In this document: piece after piece, positions 19,573-27,985 of the stretch
Layout: every line of letters starts with the position of its first letter
Numbering within the stretch: the stretch's first letter is position 1
Source: JAWLHU01 sp041690255
GTDB taxonomy: Bacteria; Bacillota; Sulfobacillia; Symbiobacteriales; Symbiobacteriaceae
Assembly: GCA_041690255.1 (NCBI GenBank)
Contig: JAWLHU010000010.1
Coordinates: 1-64,000 of the forward strand
DNA: 64,000 bases
Reading direction: 5' to 3'
Notes under the pieces: model-generated
What the model saw: the letters and a program-made list of their open reading frames with translations, nothing else
Told to the model about the DNA's origin: nothing
Database searches by the model: none
Program-made: the position numbers and the translations under genes

Positions 19573-20550
19573 CTACGACCACAGGGCCACGTAAATGGCG
19601 GTGCCAAGCAGGTTCAGGGCGGCGACCGGGAGGAGAACCTTCCAGCCGAAGACCATCAACCGGTCGTACCGCATACGGGGCATGGTGACCTTGAGCCAGT
19701 ACAGCACGAAGATCATCAGGCACGTCTTGATCAGGAACCAGACGAAGCCAGGGATCATGCTGAGGCCGAACCACGGGTTGTAGCCCCCGAGGTAGAAGGT
19801 GGTGGTCAGGACCGAGACGTTGATCGCATGGACCAGCTCGGTCAGGAAGAAGAGGCCGAACCGCATGCCCGCGTACTCGGTGTTGTAGCCACCGACCAGC
19901 TCGGTCTCGGCTTCCGGCAGGTCGAACGGGGCCCAGGAGGCCTCGGCCAGACCGGCGATAAAGAAGACCCAGAAGCCGAGGAACTGGGGGAACAGGTTGA
20001 TCAGGTTCCGCTGGCTGTCCACGATGTCGAACATGTTGACCGAGCCGGCCATGAGGATCACGCCGAGGAGGGCCATGCCCATGGCGAGCTCGTAGGAGAT
20101 CATCTGGGCGGTGGAGCGCATGGAGCCGAGCAGGGAGTACTTGGACTGGGAGGCCCAGCCGCCCAGCGCCACGCCATAGACCGACATGGAGCTGATGGCG
20201 AGCATCACCAGGACGCCGGCGTTCGGGTTGGCCATGGAGGACCACTCGCCCTTGGGCGCCCAGGGGATGACCACCCAGGCGCCAAGAGCGGTAACGAAAG
20301 CGGCGATCGGGGCGAGGCGGAAGACCAGGTTATCCGCATTGTTCGGCACGATGTCTTCTTTGAAGAGCATCTTCACCACGTCGGCGATCGGTTGCAGGGT
20401 GCCCCAGGGGCCGACCTTGGTCGGGCCCACACGGTAGGCGAAGTAGCCGAGGAACTTGCGCATGAAGAGCAGGAAGATGGCGGCGGTGGTCAGCACTGCG
20501 ACGGCCAGGATAACCGCCTTCAGGGTCGTCAAGAGCAGCGTCGTAAGCAT
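19573..20550 (-). CDS. nuoH: NADH-quinone oxidoreductase subunit H
   Basis: A 325-residue membrane subunit with eight or more helices that helps form the quinone chamber. Recognisable stretches are YRVGPTKVGPWGTLQPIAD, FDLPEAETELVGGYNTEY and the acidic helix region. It starts one base after the end of nuoG on the minus strand, so the genes are tightly packed. Confidence 0.95.
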   Translation of the reverse strand: MLTTLLLTTLKAVILAVAVLTTAAIFLLFMRKFLGYFAYRVGPTKVGPWGTLQPIADVVKMLFKEDIVPNNADNLVFRLAPIAAFVTALGAWVVIPWAPKGEWSSMANPNAGVLVMLAISSMSVYGVALGGWASQSKYSLLGSMRSTAQMISYELAMGMALLGVILMAGSVNMFDIVDSQRNLINLFPQFLGFWVFFIAGLAEASWAPFDLPEAETELVGGYNTEYAGMRFGLFFLTELVHAINVSVLTTTFYLGGYNPWFGLSMIPGFVWFLIKTCLMIFVLYWLKVTMPRMRYDRLMVFGWKVLLPVAALNLLGTAIYVALWS

Positions 20551-20551
20551 G

Positions 20552-22978
20552 TTAGTCTGCCACCTCCACGGCCAGCTTCGCCACGGTGACAGCCACCGGT
20601 GCGGTGCCAGCGGTCAGAGCGTTCACGGGAGCGGCGCTCAGGCGACGGATCGCCTGGATCGTGCCGGGGACGACCTTCTTGTCGATCTGGACAGCCGCCT
20701 GGATCGCCGCACCGTTCGCCGTCAGCTCCACCAGCTCGCCCTGCTTCAGGCCAAGCTTGGTGGCATCGATCGGGTTGATGATGGCAGCCGGCTTCGGCAG
20801 CACGTGGTTGAACTCCGTATCGAACTGGGCGGTGGAACCGCCGGCGTAGAGCCGGTCGACCGGCACCAGGACGAGGCCATCCGGGGTAGCGGCCGCCTCG
20901 ACGTTCGGGAGCAGAGAGACCGGCGCACCGCTGAGCACGGCGCCATCCTCCAGCTTGCCGAAGAAGCGTGCCATCTCCTGGCTGGTCTGGATCGGGCTGG
21001 AGGCCAGCTTGGCTCCGAGGGCCTGAGCGAGGCCGACGAGGATATCGCCGTCCGGCTGGGCCGAGCCCTCGGCCTTCTTGGCCGCCTTGACGGACTGCAC
21101 GACGCCATCCAGCGTGGTATAGGTGCCGCTCTTCTCAGAGAGGGCGGCGGCCGGCAGGATCACATCGGCCAGGGCCACGGTCTCGTTCATGAAGAGGTCG
21201 ACGGCGACGACGAACGCCTTCTCGAGAGCGGCCTGGGCCAGCTTCCGATCGGGGTAGGTGTTCATGAGGTTGGCACCGGCCAGGTAGACCGCCTTGATCT
21301 CGCCCTCCGCAGCGGCCTTCAGCATGCCAGCGGTGTTGAGGCCGGCCTGGGTCGGCAGGTTCCGGGCAGACCAGATGTTGGCCACATGGTCACGGCCCCG
21401 GTTGTCGCCGACCGCATTGAAGGCGGGGAGCAGGGTGGGCAGCACGCCCATCGCCTCGGCGCCACGGCTGTTGTTCGCCTGACCGGGGATCAGGACATGG
21501 ACCCGGTTGCCGCCGCCCTTGAGGGCATTGCCCAGCTCGATCAGGGCACGACCGGTGGCGGCGTCGTCGCCGTTCCAGACGATCGCAACCTTCTTGCCGC
21601 CGGTGATCAGGGCAGCGAGCTGCTTGATCGTCTCGGCGTCGGCTGCAGAGGCCTGGGCCTTGTCGCCGTGGACCACGGCTGCCAGGGCATTGATCACACC
21701 AGCGGTCTGGCCGGGCTTCACCTGGACCCGGGCATGCTTGCCACGGTAGGTGGGCATGACGGAGCCGATCAGAGCCAGGCGAGCCTTCTTCCGGTCGGCC
21801 ATGCGGCGGATCCGCAGATCCATGACCGGGGCGGTCTCGGCCGGGTTCGTATCGATCACGAGGATGGCGTTGGCGTCAGAGAGATCGGCCTGCCGGCCGG
21901 GGAAAGCGGCCAGCGAGGCGACCAGCTGCTCGCCGGTCCGGTGGTCGATGTTGTTCGTGTTCAGCACGGTGCGGGCGAACTTCGACAGCAGGTAGGCCTC
22001 CTCGTTGAGGAGCTTGCCGCCGCCGATGACGCCCACAGCGCCCTTGGCAACCGCCGCCTTGAACTGCTCGGTGATCGTGGCGAACGCCTCGGCCCAGGTG
22101 ACAGCCACGAACTGGCCGTCCTTCTTGACCATGGGGCGGGTGATCCGGTTCTCGGCCTGGACATACTTGTAGTTGAACCGGCCGCGGTCGCAGAGCCAGC
22201 CGTTGTCGATCGCCTCGTTCTCCCGGTTGGTGATCCGCAGCAGCTTGCCGTGGCGGAACTCCTGCTTGGTGTTGCAGCCCACGGAGCAGCCGGTGCAGAC
22301 CGAGTCGACCTTGGCCAGGTCCCACGGGCGGGCGGAGAAGCGGTAGAGATCCGAGGTCAGGGCGCCGACCGGGCAGAGCTCGATCGTATTGCCGCTGAAG
22401 TAGGAGTCGTAGCGCTCGCCGTCCATGGTGGTGATGTAGTTGAAGTGGGCCCGCTCCTCGACGATCAGATTGCCCTCGGTGGCGACCTCGTTGTCGAAGC
22501 GGACACAACGGCGGCAGAGAATGCAGCGCTCGTTGTCCAGGACGATGAAGTTGCCCAGCTCCACCGCCTTGTCCTTGCGGATCTTGGCGTCGAGGAGCCG
22601 GCTGGCGGACGGTCCGTGCTCGAAGGTCAGATCCTGCAGGTCGCACTCGCCGCCCTTGTCACAGACCGGGCAGTCCAGCGGGTGGTTGATCAGCAGGAAC
22701 TCGAGCACGCCGCGGCGCAGGTCGTCGACCCGGTCGGTCTGGGTCCGGACGACCATGCCGTCGTTAACGGGCGTGGTGCACGCGGTCTGGGGCTTGGGGA
22801 TCTTTTCGATCTCGACCAGGCACATGCGGCAGACGCCTGCCGGGTCCAGCTTCGGATGATAGCAGAAGACGGGGATCTCAATACCCGCCTGCTTGGCCGC
22901 CTCAACAAGGAGGGTGCCCTTGGGCACCTGGACCGTGCGGCCATCGATCGTTACTGTGACAAGCTGCTGCTCGCTCAC
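20552..22978 (-). CDS. nuoG: NADH-quinone oxidoreductase subunit G
   Basis: An 808-residue iron-sulfur subunit of the NADH-oxidising arm. N-terminal [2Fe-2S] ligands lie in CYHPKLDPAGVCRMC. HPLDCPVCDKGGECDLQD and CILCRRC supply further clusters, and CTGCSVGCNTKQ plus a later WLCDRG match the extra N7 cluster seen in some bacteria. A molybdopterin-oxidoreductase-like domain fills the remainder, without a catalytic role in complex I. The start overlaps the nuoF stop by 4 nt. Confidence 0.95.
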   Translation of the reverse strand: MSEQQLVTVTIDGRTVQVPKGTLLVEAAKQAGIEIPVFCYHPKLDPAGVCRMCLVEIEKIPKPQTACTTPVNDGMVVRTQTDRVDDLRRGVLEFLLINHPLDCPVCDKGGECDLQDLTFEHGPSASRLLDAKIRKDKAVELGNFIVLDNERCILCRRCVRFDNEVATEGNLIVEERAHFNYITTMDGERYDSYFSGNTIELCPVGALTSDLYRFSARPWDLAKVDSVCTGCSVGCNTKQEFRHGKLLRITNRENEAIDNGWLCDRGRFNYKYVQAENRITRPMVKKDGQFVAVTWAEAFATITEQFKAAVAKGAVGVIGGGKLLNEEAYLLSKFARTVLNTNNIDHRTGEQLVASLAAFPGRQADLSDANAILVIDTNPAETAPVMDLRIRRMADRKKARLALIGSVMPTYRGKHARVQVKPGQTAGVINALAAVVHGDKAQASAADAETIKQLAALITGGKKVAIVWNGDDAATGRALIELGNALKGGGNRVHVLIPGQANNSRGAEAMGVLPTLLPAFNAVGDNRGRDHVANIWSARNLPTQAGLNTAGMLKAAAEGEIKAVYLAGANLMNTYPDRKLAQAALEKAFVVAVDLFMNETVALADVILPAAALSEKSGTYTTLDGVVQSVKAAKKAEGSAQPDGDILVGLAQALGAKLASSPIQTSQEMARFFGKLEDGAVLSGAPVSLLPNVEAAATPDGLVLVPVDRLYAGGSTAQFDTEFNHVLPKPAAIINPIDATKLGLKQGELVELTANGAAIQAAVQIDKKVVPGTIQAIRRLSAAPVNALTAGTAPVAVTVAKLAVEVAD

Positions 22979-24249
22979 GCGGGCCGCACCCCCTCTACCT
23001 TTTTGATATAGCGATCCAGTTCCTCGGGGAAGAGCTTCAGGAGCGAGGCCGGGTAGAAGACAGCGGCGTCAGAGAGCACGCAGATGGTCGTACCGGCCAT
23101 CTGGGTCCGCATGTCGCCGATCATCTTGACATCGGCCTCGGTGCCGCCGCCATCGATGATGCGGGTGAAGACCCGCTCCAACCAGTGGGTGCCCTCACGG
23201 CACGGGGTGCACTGACCGCAGGACTCATGGGCGTAGAACTTGGACCAGTAGAGGGCGACCTCCACCAGGTCGACGGTCTCGTCGTAGACCATGACAGCGG
23301 CGGTGCCGAGCATGGAGCCGGCCGCGGCCACGGACTCGAAGTCCATCGGCGTATCCAGGTGCTGCGGGCCGAGCAGCGGCGAAGAAGAGCCACCGGGCTG
23401 GGCCGCCTTGAACGTCCGGCCGTCCTTCAGGCCACCGGCGATCTCGATCACCTCGCGCAGGGTGGTGCCGATCGGCAGCTCGTAGTTGCCGGGCTTCTTG
23501 ACGCAGCCGGAGACGGTGAAGAGCTTCGGGCCGCAGGACTTCGGGTTGGACGGGTTCGCCGTGATCTTGGTGAACCACTCCCACCCGTTATTGATGATGT
23601 GCGGCACGTTGGAGAGCGTCTCCACGTTGTTGATGATCGTCGGGCAGCCGTAGAGGCCGACCACCGCCGGGAAGGGCGGCTTGACACGGGGCTCGCCGCG
23701 GCGTCCTTCGAGGGAGTTCAGCAGGGCCGACTCCTCCCCGCAGATATAGGCGCCGGCGCCCCGGTGGACCGTGATCTCCTGCGAGTACTCGGTCCCCATG
23801 ATGTTCTTGCCGAGGTAGCCCTTGGCCCGGGCATCCTCGATCGCCTTCTCCAGGAGCATCGCGCCCCGCTTGAACTCGCCGCGGATATAGATAAAGGACT
23901 GGGTGATCCGATTCGCATACGCGGTGATCAGGATCCCCTCAATCAACTGATGCGGGTTGGCGTAGATCAGGGTACGGTTGTTGCAGGTGCCGGGCTCCGA
24001 CTCGTCCGCGTTGACGGTCAGGTAGCGGGGCCGCCCGTCGTTGGGCAGGAATCCCCACTTGACGCCCGCCGGGAAGCCTGCGCCGCCACGGCCGCGGAGG
24101 TTGGCCTTCTTGACCTCATCCACGATGGCGAGCGGCTCCATGGTCAGCGCCTTCCGCAGCCCCTGATACCCGCCCTGCGCTTCGTACACATCGATATTGG
24201 TCAGTTCGACCTCACCGATGCCTTTCGTGAGCACGGGCTCAAACTGCAT
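22975..24249 (-). CDS. nuoF: NADH-quinone oxidoreductase subunit F (NADH/FMN)
   Basis: A 424-residue subunit that binds NADH and FMN and receives the hydride. The glycine-rich nucleotide-binding loop GRGGAGFPAG, the FMN region GAGAYICGEESALLNSLEG and the [4Fe-4S] N3 ligands ESCGQCTPCREGT with a later TTICVLSD are all visible. With nuoE and nuoG it gives this complex a full NADH-input module, unlike the 11-subunit forms that use ferredoxin. Confidence 0.96.
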   Translation of the reverse strand: MQFEPVLTKGIGEVELTNIDVYEAQGGYQGLRKALTMEPLAIVDEVKKANLRGRGGAGFPAGVKWGFLPNDGRPRYLTVNADESEPGTCNNRTLIYANPHQLIEGILITAYANRITQSFIYIRGEFKRGAMLLEKAIEDARAKGYLGKNIMGTEYSQEITVHRGAGAYICGEESALLNSLEGRRGEPRVKPPFPAVVGLYGCPTIINNVETLSNVPHIINNGWEWFTKITANPSNPKSCGPKLFTVSGCVKKPGNYELPIGTTLREVIEIAGGLKDGRTFKAAQPGGSSSPLLGPQHLDTPMDFESVAAAGSMLGTAAVMVYDETVDLVEVALYWSKFYAHESCGQCTPCREGTHWLERVFTRIIDGGGTEADVKMIGDMRTQMAGTTICVLSDAAVFYPASLLKLFPEELDRYIKKVEGVRPA

Positions 24250-24278
24250 GGTTGTCTGCCTCCTTCTAACAGGGGTGC

Positions 24279-25004
24279 TTACTCGCTAACCTTCTCGGGC
24301 TCGGCCTGCGCCGGGGCCTCGGGCTCGGCAGGGGCCTCGGGCTCGACCGCCGGAGCGGGGGCCGGGGCGGTGACGGGCTTGTAGCCGGTCCACTCGTCCT
24401 GGCTGGCGCCATTCATGAGCGGCAGCTTCTCCAGGTGGGCCTCGGGGCCCTTGCCGGCCCGCAGGTCGGCCACGAGGGCATCGAACTTCTCCGGGGTCAT
24501 CTTCACGGCGTACTCCACATCCACGTGGATGACGGGGGCCAGGTCGCAGGCGGCCAGGCACTCACCGGTCACCTCGAGGGTGAAGATCCCGTCTGCGGTC
24601 GTCTCGCCGTTCTTGACTCCATAGACCTTCTCGATATGCTCCACCAGCTTGTTGCCGCCGCCCAGCAGGTGGCAGGCCATGTTGCCGCAGACCGTGATCA
24701 GGTACTTGCCGATCGGATGCCGGTGGTACATGGCATAGAAGGAGCAGACCGAGTTGACATAGGCCGGGGAGACGCCGGTGATCTCAGCGATCGCCTGCAT
24801 GTCGGAGAGGGCGACGTAGTGGCCCTCACGCTCCCGCATGGCCAGGTGGAGCAGCGGCAGGATCGCCGACATCTCACGCCCCTCGGGGTAGCGGGCGATG
24901 ATCGCATCGACCTCCGCCTTGCAGCTCTCCGGCCAGGTGGGCGGCTGGATCTCCTTCAGGCCGACCGTCTTGGAGGAATGGTCGTGACCATGATCGTGCG
25001 ACAT
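24279..25004 (-). CDS. nuoE: NADH-quinone oxidoreductase subunit E with acidic Pro/Ala tail
   Basis: A 241-residue protein. The thioredoxin-like [2Fe-2S] domain has ligand pairs in TVCGNMAC and GECLAACD. It partners NuoF. The family is normally about 160-170 residues long. Here a His-rich N-terminus (HDHGHDHSS) and a 35-residue C-terminal tail of Pro, Ala and Glu after YKPVTAP extend it. The ATG overlaps the nuoD stop by one base. Confidence 0.94.
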   Translation of the reverse strand: MSHDHGHDHSSKTVGLKEIQPPTWPESCKAEVDAIIARYPEGREMSAILPLLHLAMREREGHYVALSDMQAIAEITGVSPAYVNSVCSFYAMYHRHPIGKYLITVCGNMACHLLGGGNKLVEHIEKVYGVKNGETTADGIFTLEVTGECLAACDLAPVIHVDVEYAVKMTPEKFDALVADLRAGKGPEAHLEKLPLMNGASQDEWTGYKPVTAPAPAPAVEPEAPAEPEAPAQAEPEKVSE

Positions 25005-26221
25005 TAGCGGTCCACCTCCCCGAAGACGGGGTCCATTGTTGCGATACCGACAACCAGGTCGGCCAGCAGCCCGCCGCGCAGGACCTCCGGCAGGGCGTAG
25101 GTGGCGTAGAACGAGGGCGGACGGACCCGGACGCGCATCGGCTTGTTGCCGCCGTCGGAGACGACATAAAAGCCGATCTCGCCGCGGGGCGACTCGACCG
25201 AGGCATAGGCCTCGCCGGCCGGGACATCGAAGCCGTGCTGCACCAGCTTGAAGTGGTGGATCAGGGCCTCCATGGACTCCTTCACCTCATGCTTTGGCGG
25301 CAGGACCAACTTCCGGTCATCGATCACGTGACGGTCATCCCAGGGCAGGTTATCCAGCGCCTGACGGACGATCTTCAGCGACTCGAACATCTCGTCGAAG
25401 ACGATGGCGACGCGCGACCAGGTGTCGCCGGCGGTGTAGGTGGGCACCTTGAAGTCGTACTTCTCGTAGCCGCAGTAAGGATAATACTTGCGGACATCAT
25501 AGTCCGAGCCAGTCACACGCAAGTTACGACCGGTCAGGCCGAACTTCAGGGCGGTCTCGTACGAGATGCAGCTGTTGTTCACCGCGCGGTCCATCATGAT
25601 CGGGTTGTAGAGGACCAGGTCCTTCAGCTCCTGAATGCGGCCCGGGGCCAGCTTCAGGAAGTTTTCGACCAGCTCCTTGAAGTTGTGCGGCAGATCATAG
25701 GCCAGGCCGCCCACCCGCATGTAGGACGGGTTCATGCGCTGACCCGTGGTGTGCTCGAGGATGTCGAGGATATGATCACGCAGCTCGAACGCCCAGAAGA
25801 CGGGACCACCGATGTTGCCGAAGTCAAGGCCGCCAATGCCGGTGGTGATCAGGTGGGAAGCGATCCGCTGGAGCTCCAGCAGAATAACGCGCACCACATT
25901 CGCCTTCTCGGGAATCCGGTCGGTGATCCCCAGCAGCTTCTCCACCGCCAGGACATACCCGACGTTGTTCGAGATCGGGGAGAGGTAGTCCATGCGATCG
26001 ATGACGGTAGTCGCCTGGTTCCAGTTCAGGGCCTCGGCGTTCTTCTCAATGCCGGTGTGCAGGAAGCCGGTCTCCGGTTCGGCATCGATCACCGTCTCGC
26101 CCTCGAGCTCGATCTTCACCCGCAGAACGCCGTGCGTCGCAGGATGGTGCGGCCCGATGGAGAGACTCATGCGATCCAGATGCTGCTCTTCCTCGTGCTT
26201 CAGATCGTGAGCCATACTCAC
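25004..26221 (-). CDS. nuoD: NADH-quinone oxidoreductase subunit D
   Basis: A 405-residue, 49-kDa-type subunit that lines the quinone site. Typical stretches are IGPHHPATHGVLR, DRMDYLSPISNNVGY and the C-terminal GEIGFYVVSDGG. It is an evolutionary relative of the [NiFe]-hydrogenase large subunit that lacks the metal-binding cysteines. It follows nuoC directly and is not fused to it. Confidence 0.96.
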   Translation of the reverse strand: MSMAHDLKHEEEQHLDRMSLSIGPHHPATHGVLRVKIELEGETVIDAEPETGFLHTGIEKNAEALNWNQATTVIDRMDYLSPISNNVGYVLAVEKLLGITDRIPEKANVVRVILLELQRIASHLITTGIGGLDFGNIGGPVFWAFELRDHILDILEHTTGQRMNPSYMRVGGLAYDLPHNFKELVENFLKLAPGRIQELKDLVLYNPIMMDRAVNNSCISYETALKFGLTGRNLRVTGSDYDVRKYYPYCGYEKYDFKVPTYTAGDTWSRVAIVFDEMFESLKIVRQALDNLPWDDRHVIDDRKLVLPPKHEVKESMEALIHHFKLVQHGFDVPAGEAYASVESPRGEIGFYVVSDGGNKPMRVRVRPPSFYATYALPEVLRGGLLADLVVGIATMDPVFGEVDR

Positions 26222-26222
26222 C

Positions 26223-26837
26223 CTACTTTCCTTCCTCGGAGTCCACGTCGACGAACGGGTGGTACCGGTTCTCGTCGGCAGGCATCTCCAAGCTAATCAG
26301 GGCACGGGGGCCACGGAGCGGGTAGTCACGCCGCAGCGGATGGCCTTCCCAGTCATCCGGGTTCAGGATCCGCTTCAAGTTCGGATGGTTCATGAAGTTC
26401 AGGCCGAACTGGTCCCAGATCTCCCGCTCCGCGGCGTTGGCCATCGGCCAGATGTGGCTGAGGGAGTGGATCGGGTCCTTCTCGGCCAACTTGACGCGGA
26501 TGCGGATCATGCCAAGTCCCTTGTTGCCGTTGGGGTCCTTGGCGGGCATCTCGCGCAGGTGGTAGACCAGGTCAAAGCGCGGCTCCCGCTTCGGGTAGTA
26601 GTCGGCCGCGGTGATGTCGATCATCATGTGGAAGCCCTGCTCCTTGAGCCAGAGGGCGACCTCCAGATGGGAATCGGCGGCAACGAAGACCTGCGGAATC
26701 AGGTCGTTGCCGGCGGGGACGACCTCCACCTTGCCAGGGAAGGCCTCGGTCAGGGCCGGGATCACGATGTTGTTCACCCGCTCGCGGGCGGCATTCGCCC
26801 GCTCGATCATCTCGGAATGAGTGTCGAGATTAGCCAC
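26223..26837 (-). CDS. nuoC: NADH-quinone oxidoreductase subunit C
   Basis: A 204-residue, 30-kDa-type subunit. GTG at 26837 (VANLDTHSEM) is chosen because GGGGAGGT lies 10 nt upstream; it overlaps the nuoB stop by 8 nt. The frame stays open to an ATG at 26900, which would overlap nuoB by 71 nt and is less likely. The family signature is present: ERE(I/V)WDxFG-like region EREIWDQFGLNFMNHPNLKR, then RRDYPL. Confidence 0.93.
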   Translation of the reverse strand: MANLDTHSEMIERANAARERVNNIVIPALTEAFPGKVEVVPAGNDLIPQVFVAADSHLEVALWLKEQGFHMMIDITAADYYPKREPRFDLVYHLREMPAKDPNGNKGLGMIRIRVKLAEKDPIHSLSHIWPMANAAEREIWDQFGLNFMNHPNLKRILNPDDWEGHPLRRDYPLRGPRALISLEMPADENRYHPFVDVDSEEGK

Positions 26838-27330
26838 GGACGATGATACCTCCCCTCGGGTCATCGCTCTTGATGCGGACCCGGAGCTTCTGGACCGCAT
26901 CGATCACCGCCTCAGGCGTCGGCGGGCAACCGGGGACATAGATGTCAACCGGGAGGACGTTATCGACGCCCTGGACCACGGCGTAGTTATCGAAAATGCC
27001 GCCGGTGGAGGCGCAGGCGCCAAAGGCGACGACCCACTTGGGCTCGGCCATCTGGCTGTAGACCTGCTTGATCACCGGGACCATCTTATTGCAGAGCCGG
27101 CCGGAAACAAAGAGCAGGTCGGCCTGGCGGGGCGAGGCGCGGAACGCCTCGGAACCAAAGCGAGCCAGGTCGTACCGGGGACCGGAGGCGAGGTTCATCA
27201 TCTCAATGGCGCAGCAGGCCAGGCCGAAGGTGAGGGGCCAGACCGAGTTGGCCTGCGACCAGCGCAGGAACGAATCAACGGTGGTGGTCAGAAAGCCACC
27301 GTCGCGACCGAAAACACCGTCGTTGCTCAT
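26830..27330 (-). CDS. nuoB: NADH-quinone oxidoreductase subunit B ([4Fe-4S] N2)
   Basis: A 166-residue subunit that carries the terminal cluster N2 and hands electrons to quinone. Ligands are in GLACCAIEMM, GACASTGG and VPGCPPTPEA. The ATG at 27330 overlaps the nuoA stop (ATGA) and has GGGAGG upstream; another ATG 27 nt earlier lies inside nuoA and is unlikely to be used. Confidence 0.95.
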   Translation of the reverse strand: MSNDGVFGRDGGFLTTTVDSFLRWSQANSVWPLTFGLACCAIEMMNLASGPRYDLARFGSEAFRASPRQADLLFVSGRLCNKMVPVIKQVYSQMAEPKWVVAFGACASTGGIFDNYAVVQGVDNVLPVDIYVPGCPPTPEAVIDAVQKLRVRIKSDDPRGGIIVRG

Positions 27331-27677
27331 CGCCAGTTGAAGCCTCCCTTCTTCCAAACGTAAGCGTAGCCAATACCGAGGACCACCATGAAGGTGACCA
27401 TCTCCAGGAGGCCGTAGGCGCCCAGGCCCTTCAGATTGACAGCCCAGGGATAGAACGAGGCCGCCTCCACGTCGAAGATCACGAAGAGCATGGCGACCAG
27501 GTAGAACTTCACCGGGAACCGTCCCATGAGCGGACCCGTCGGGTGACCAGATTCATAGGGCTGAAGCTTGTAGGGCTCGGGCTTCTTCCGCCCGAAGCTG
27601 GTGCCCAACACGCTCATGCCCGTCGCCACCACAATGGCCACGAGGACGTAAATGAGCAAGGGCAAATACGGATGCAT
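27327..27677 (-). CDS. nuoA: NADH-quinone oxidoreductase subunit A
   Basis: A 116-residue protein with three membrane helices. The loop YESGHPTGPLMGRFPVKFYL and FVIFDVEAASFYPWA are diagnostic. The start MHPYLP is preceded by GAAGGAGG at 8-nt spacing; the longer frame to 27773 begins with a non-homologous stretch. This is the first gene of the operon, downstream of the promoter candidate at 27812-27841. Confidence 0.94.
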   Translation of the reverse strand: MHPYLPLLIYVLVAIVVATGMSVLGTSFGRKKPEPYKLQPYESGHPTGPLMGRFPVKFYLVAMLFVIFDVEAASFYPWAVNLKGLGAYGLLEMVTFMVVLGIGYAYVWKKGGFNWR

Positions 27678-27811
27678 CGGCCAGCCTCCTTCAGGAAACA
27701 ATAGAGTAAGGACATACCGAACCTTGTGACAGCCTGAACGAAGAACTGAACAAGAATGACTCAACGGAGACACAGGCGCGGGAACTCCTTGAGGCTACAT
27801 ACTCAACACAC

Positions 27812-27841
27812 AGTATACCAAGCAGGGAATCGAGATGTCAT
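27812..27841 (-). promoter_or_regulatory. Candidate sigma-A promoter of the nuo operon
   Basis: Minus strand: -35 ATGACA (27836-27841), 18-bp spacer, -10 TATACT (27812-27817), each one base off consensus. An imperfect inverted repeat CTTGAG/CTCAA at 27788-27806 covers the expected start of transcription and could be an operator. Confidence 0.55.
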
Positions 27842-27865
27842 CATGTTTGTGAATAGCATCCCAAG

Positions 27866-27892
27866 CAAAAAACGGGCCTTATGGCCCGTTTT
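27866..27892 (-). terminator. Rho-independent terminator after the D,D-carboxypeptidase gene
   Basis: An 8-bp stem (27871-27878 with 27883-27890) has loop TTAT. On the minus strand it is followed by TTTTTT. It separates dacF from the nuo promoter. Confidence 0.85.
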
Positions 27893-27985
27893 GTTACTGT
27901 TTCGCTCATTCGCTCCTGCAAGCTTCGGATTCCGGCGAGTTATACCTGCAATAACCGAAACTCATTACGGCACCCGGAAGAATCA

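Noticed and set aside
20456..23011. Plus-strand open frame of 851 codons
   Set aside because: Antisense to nuoG and nuoH; same compositional artefact, no recognisable domain.
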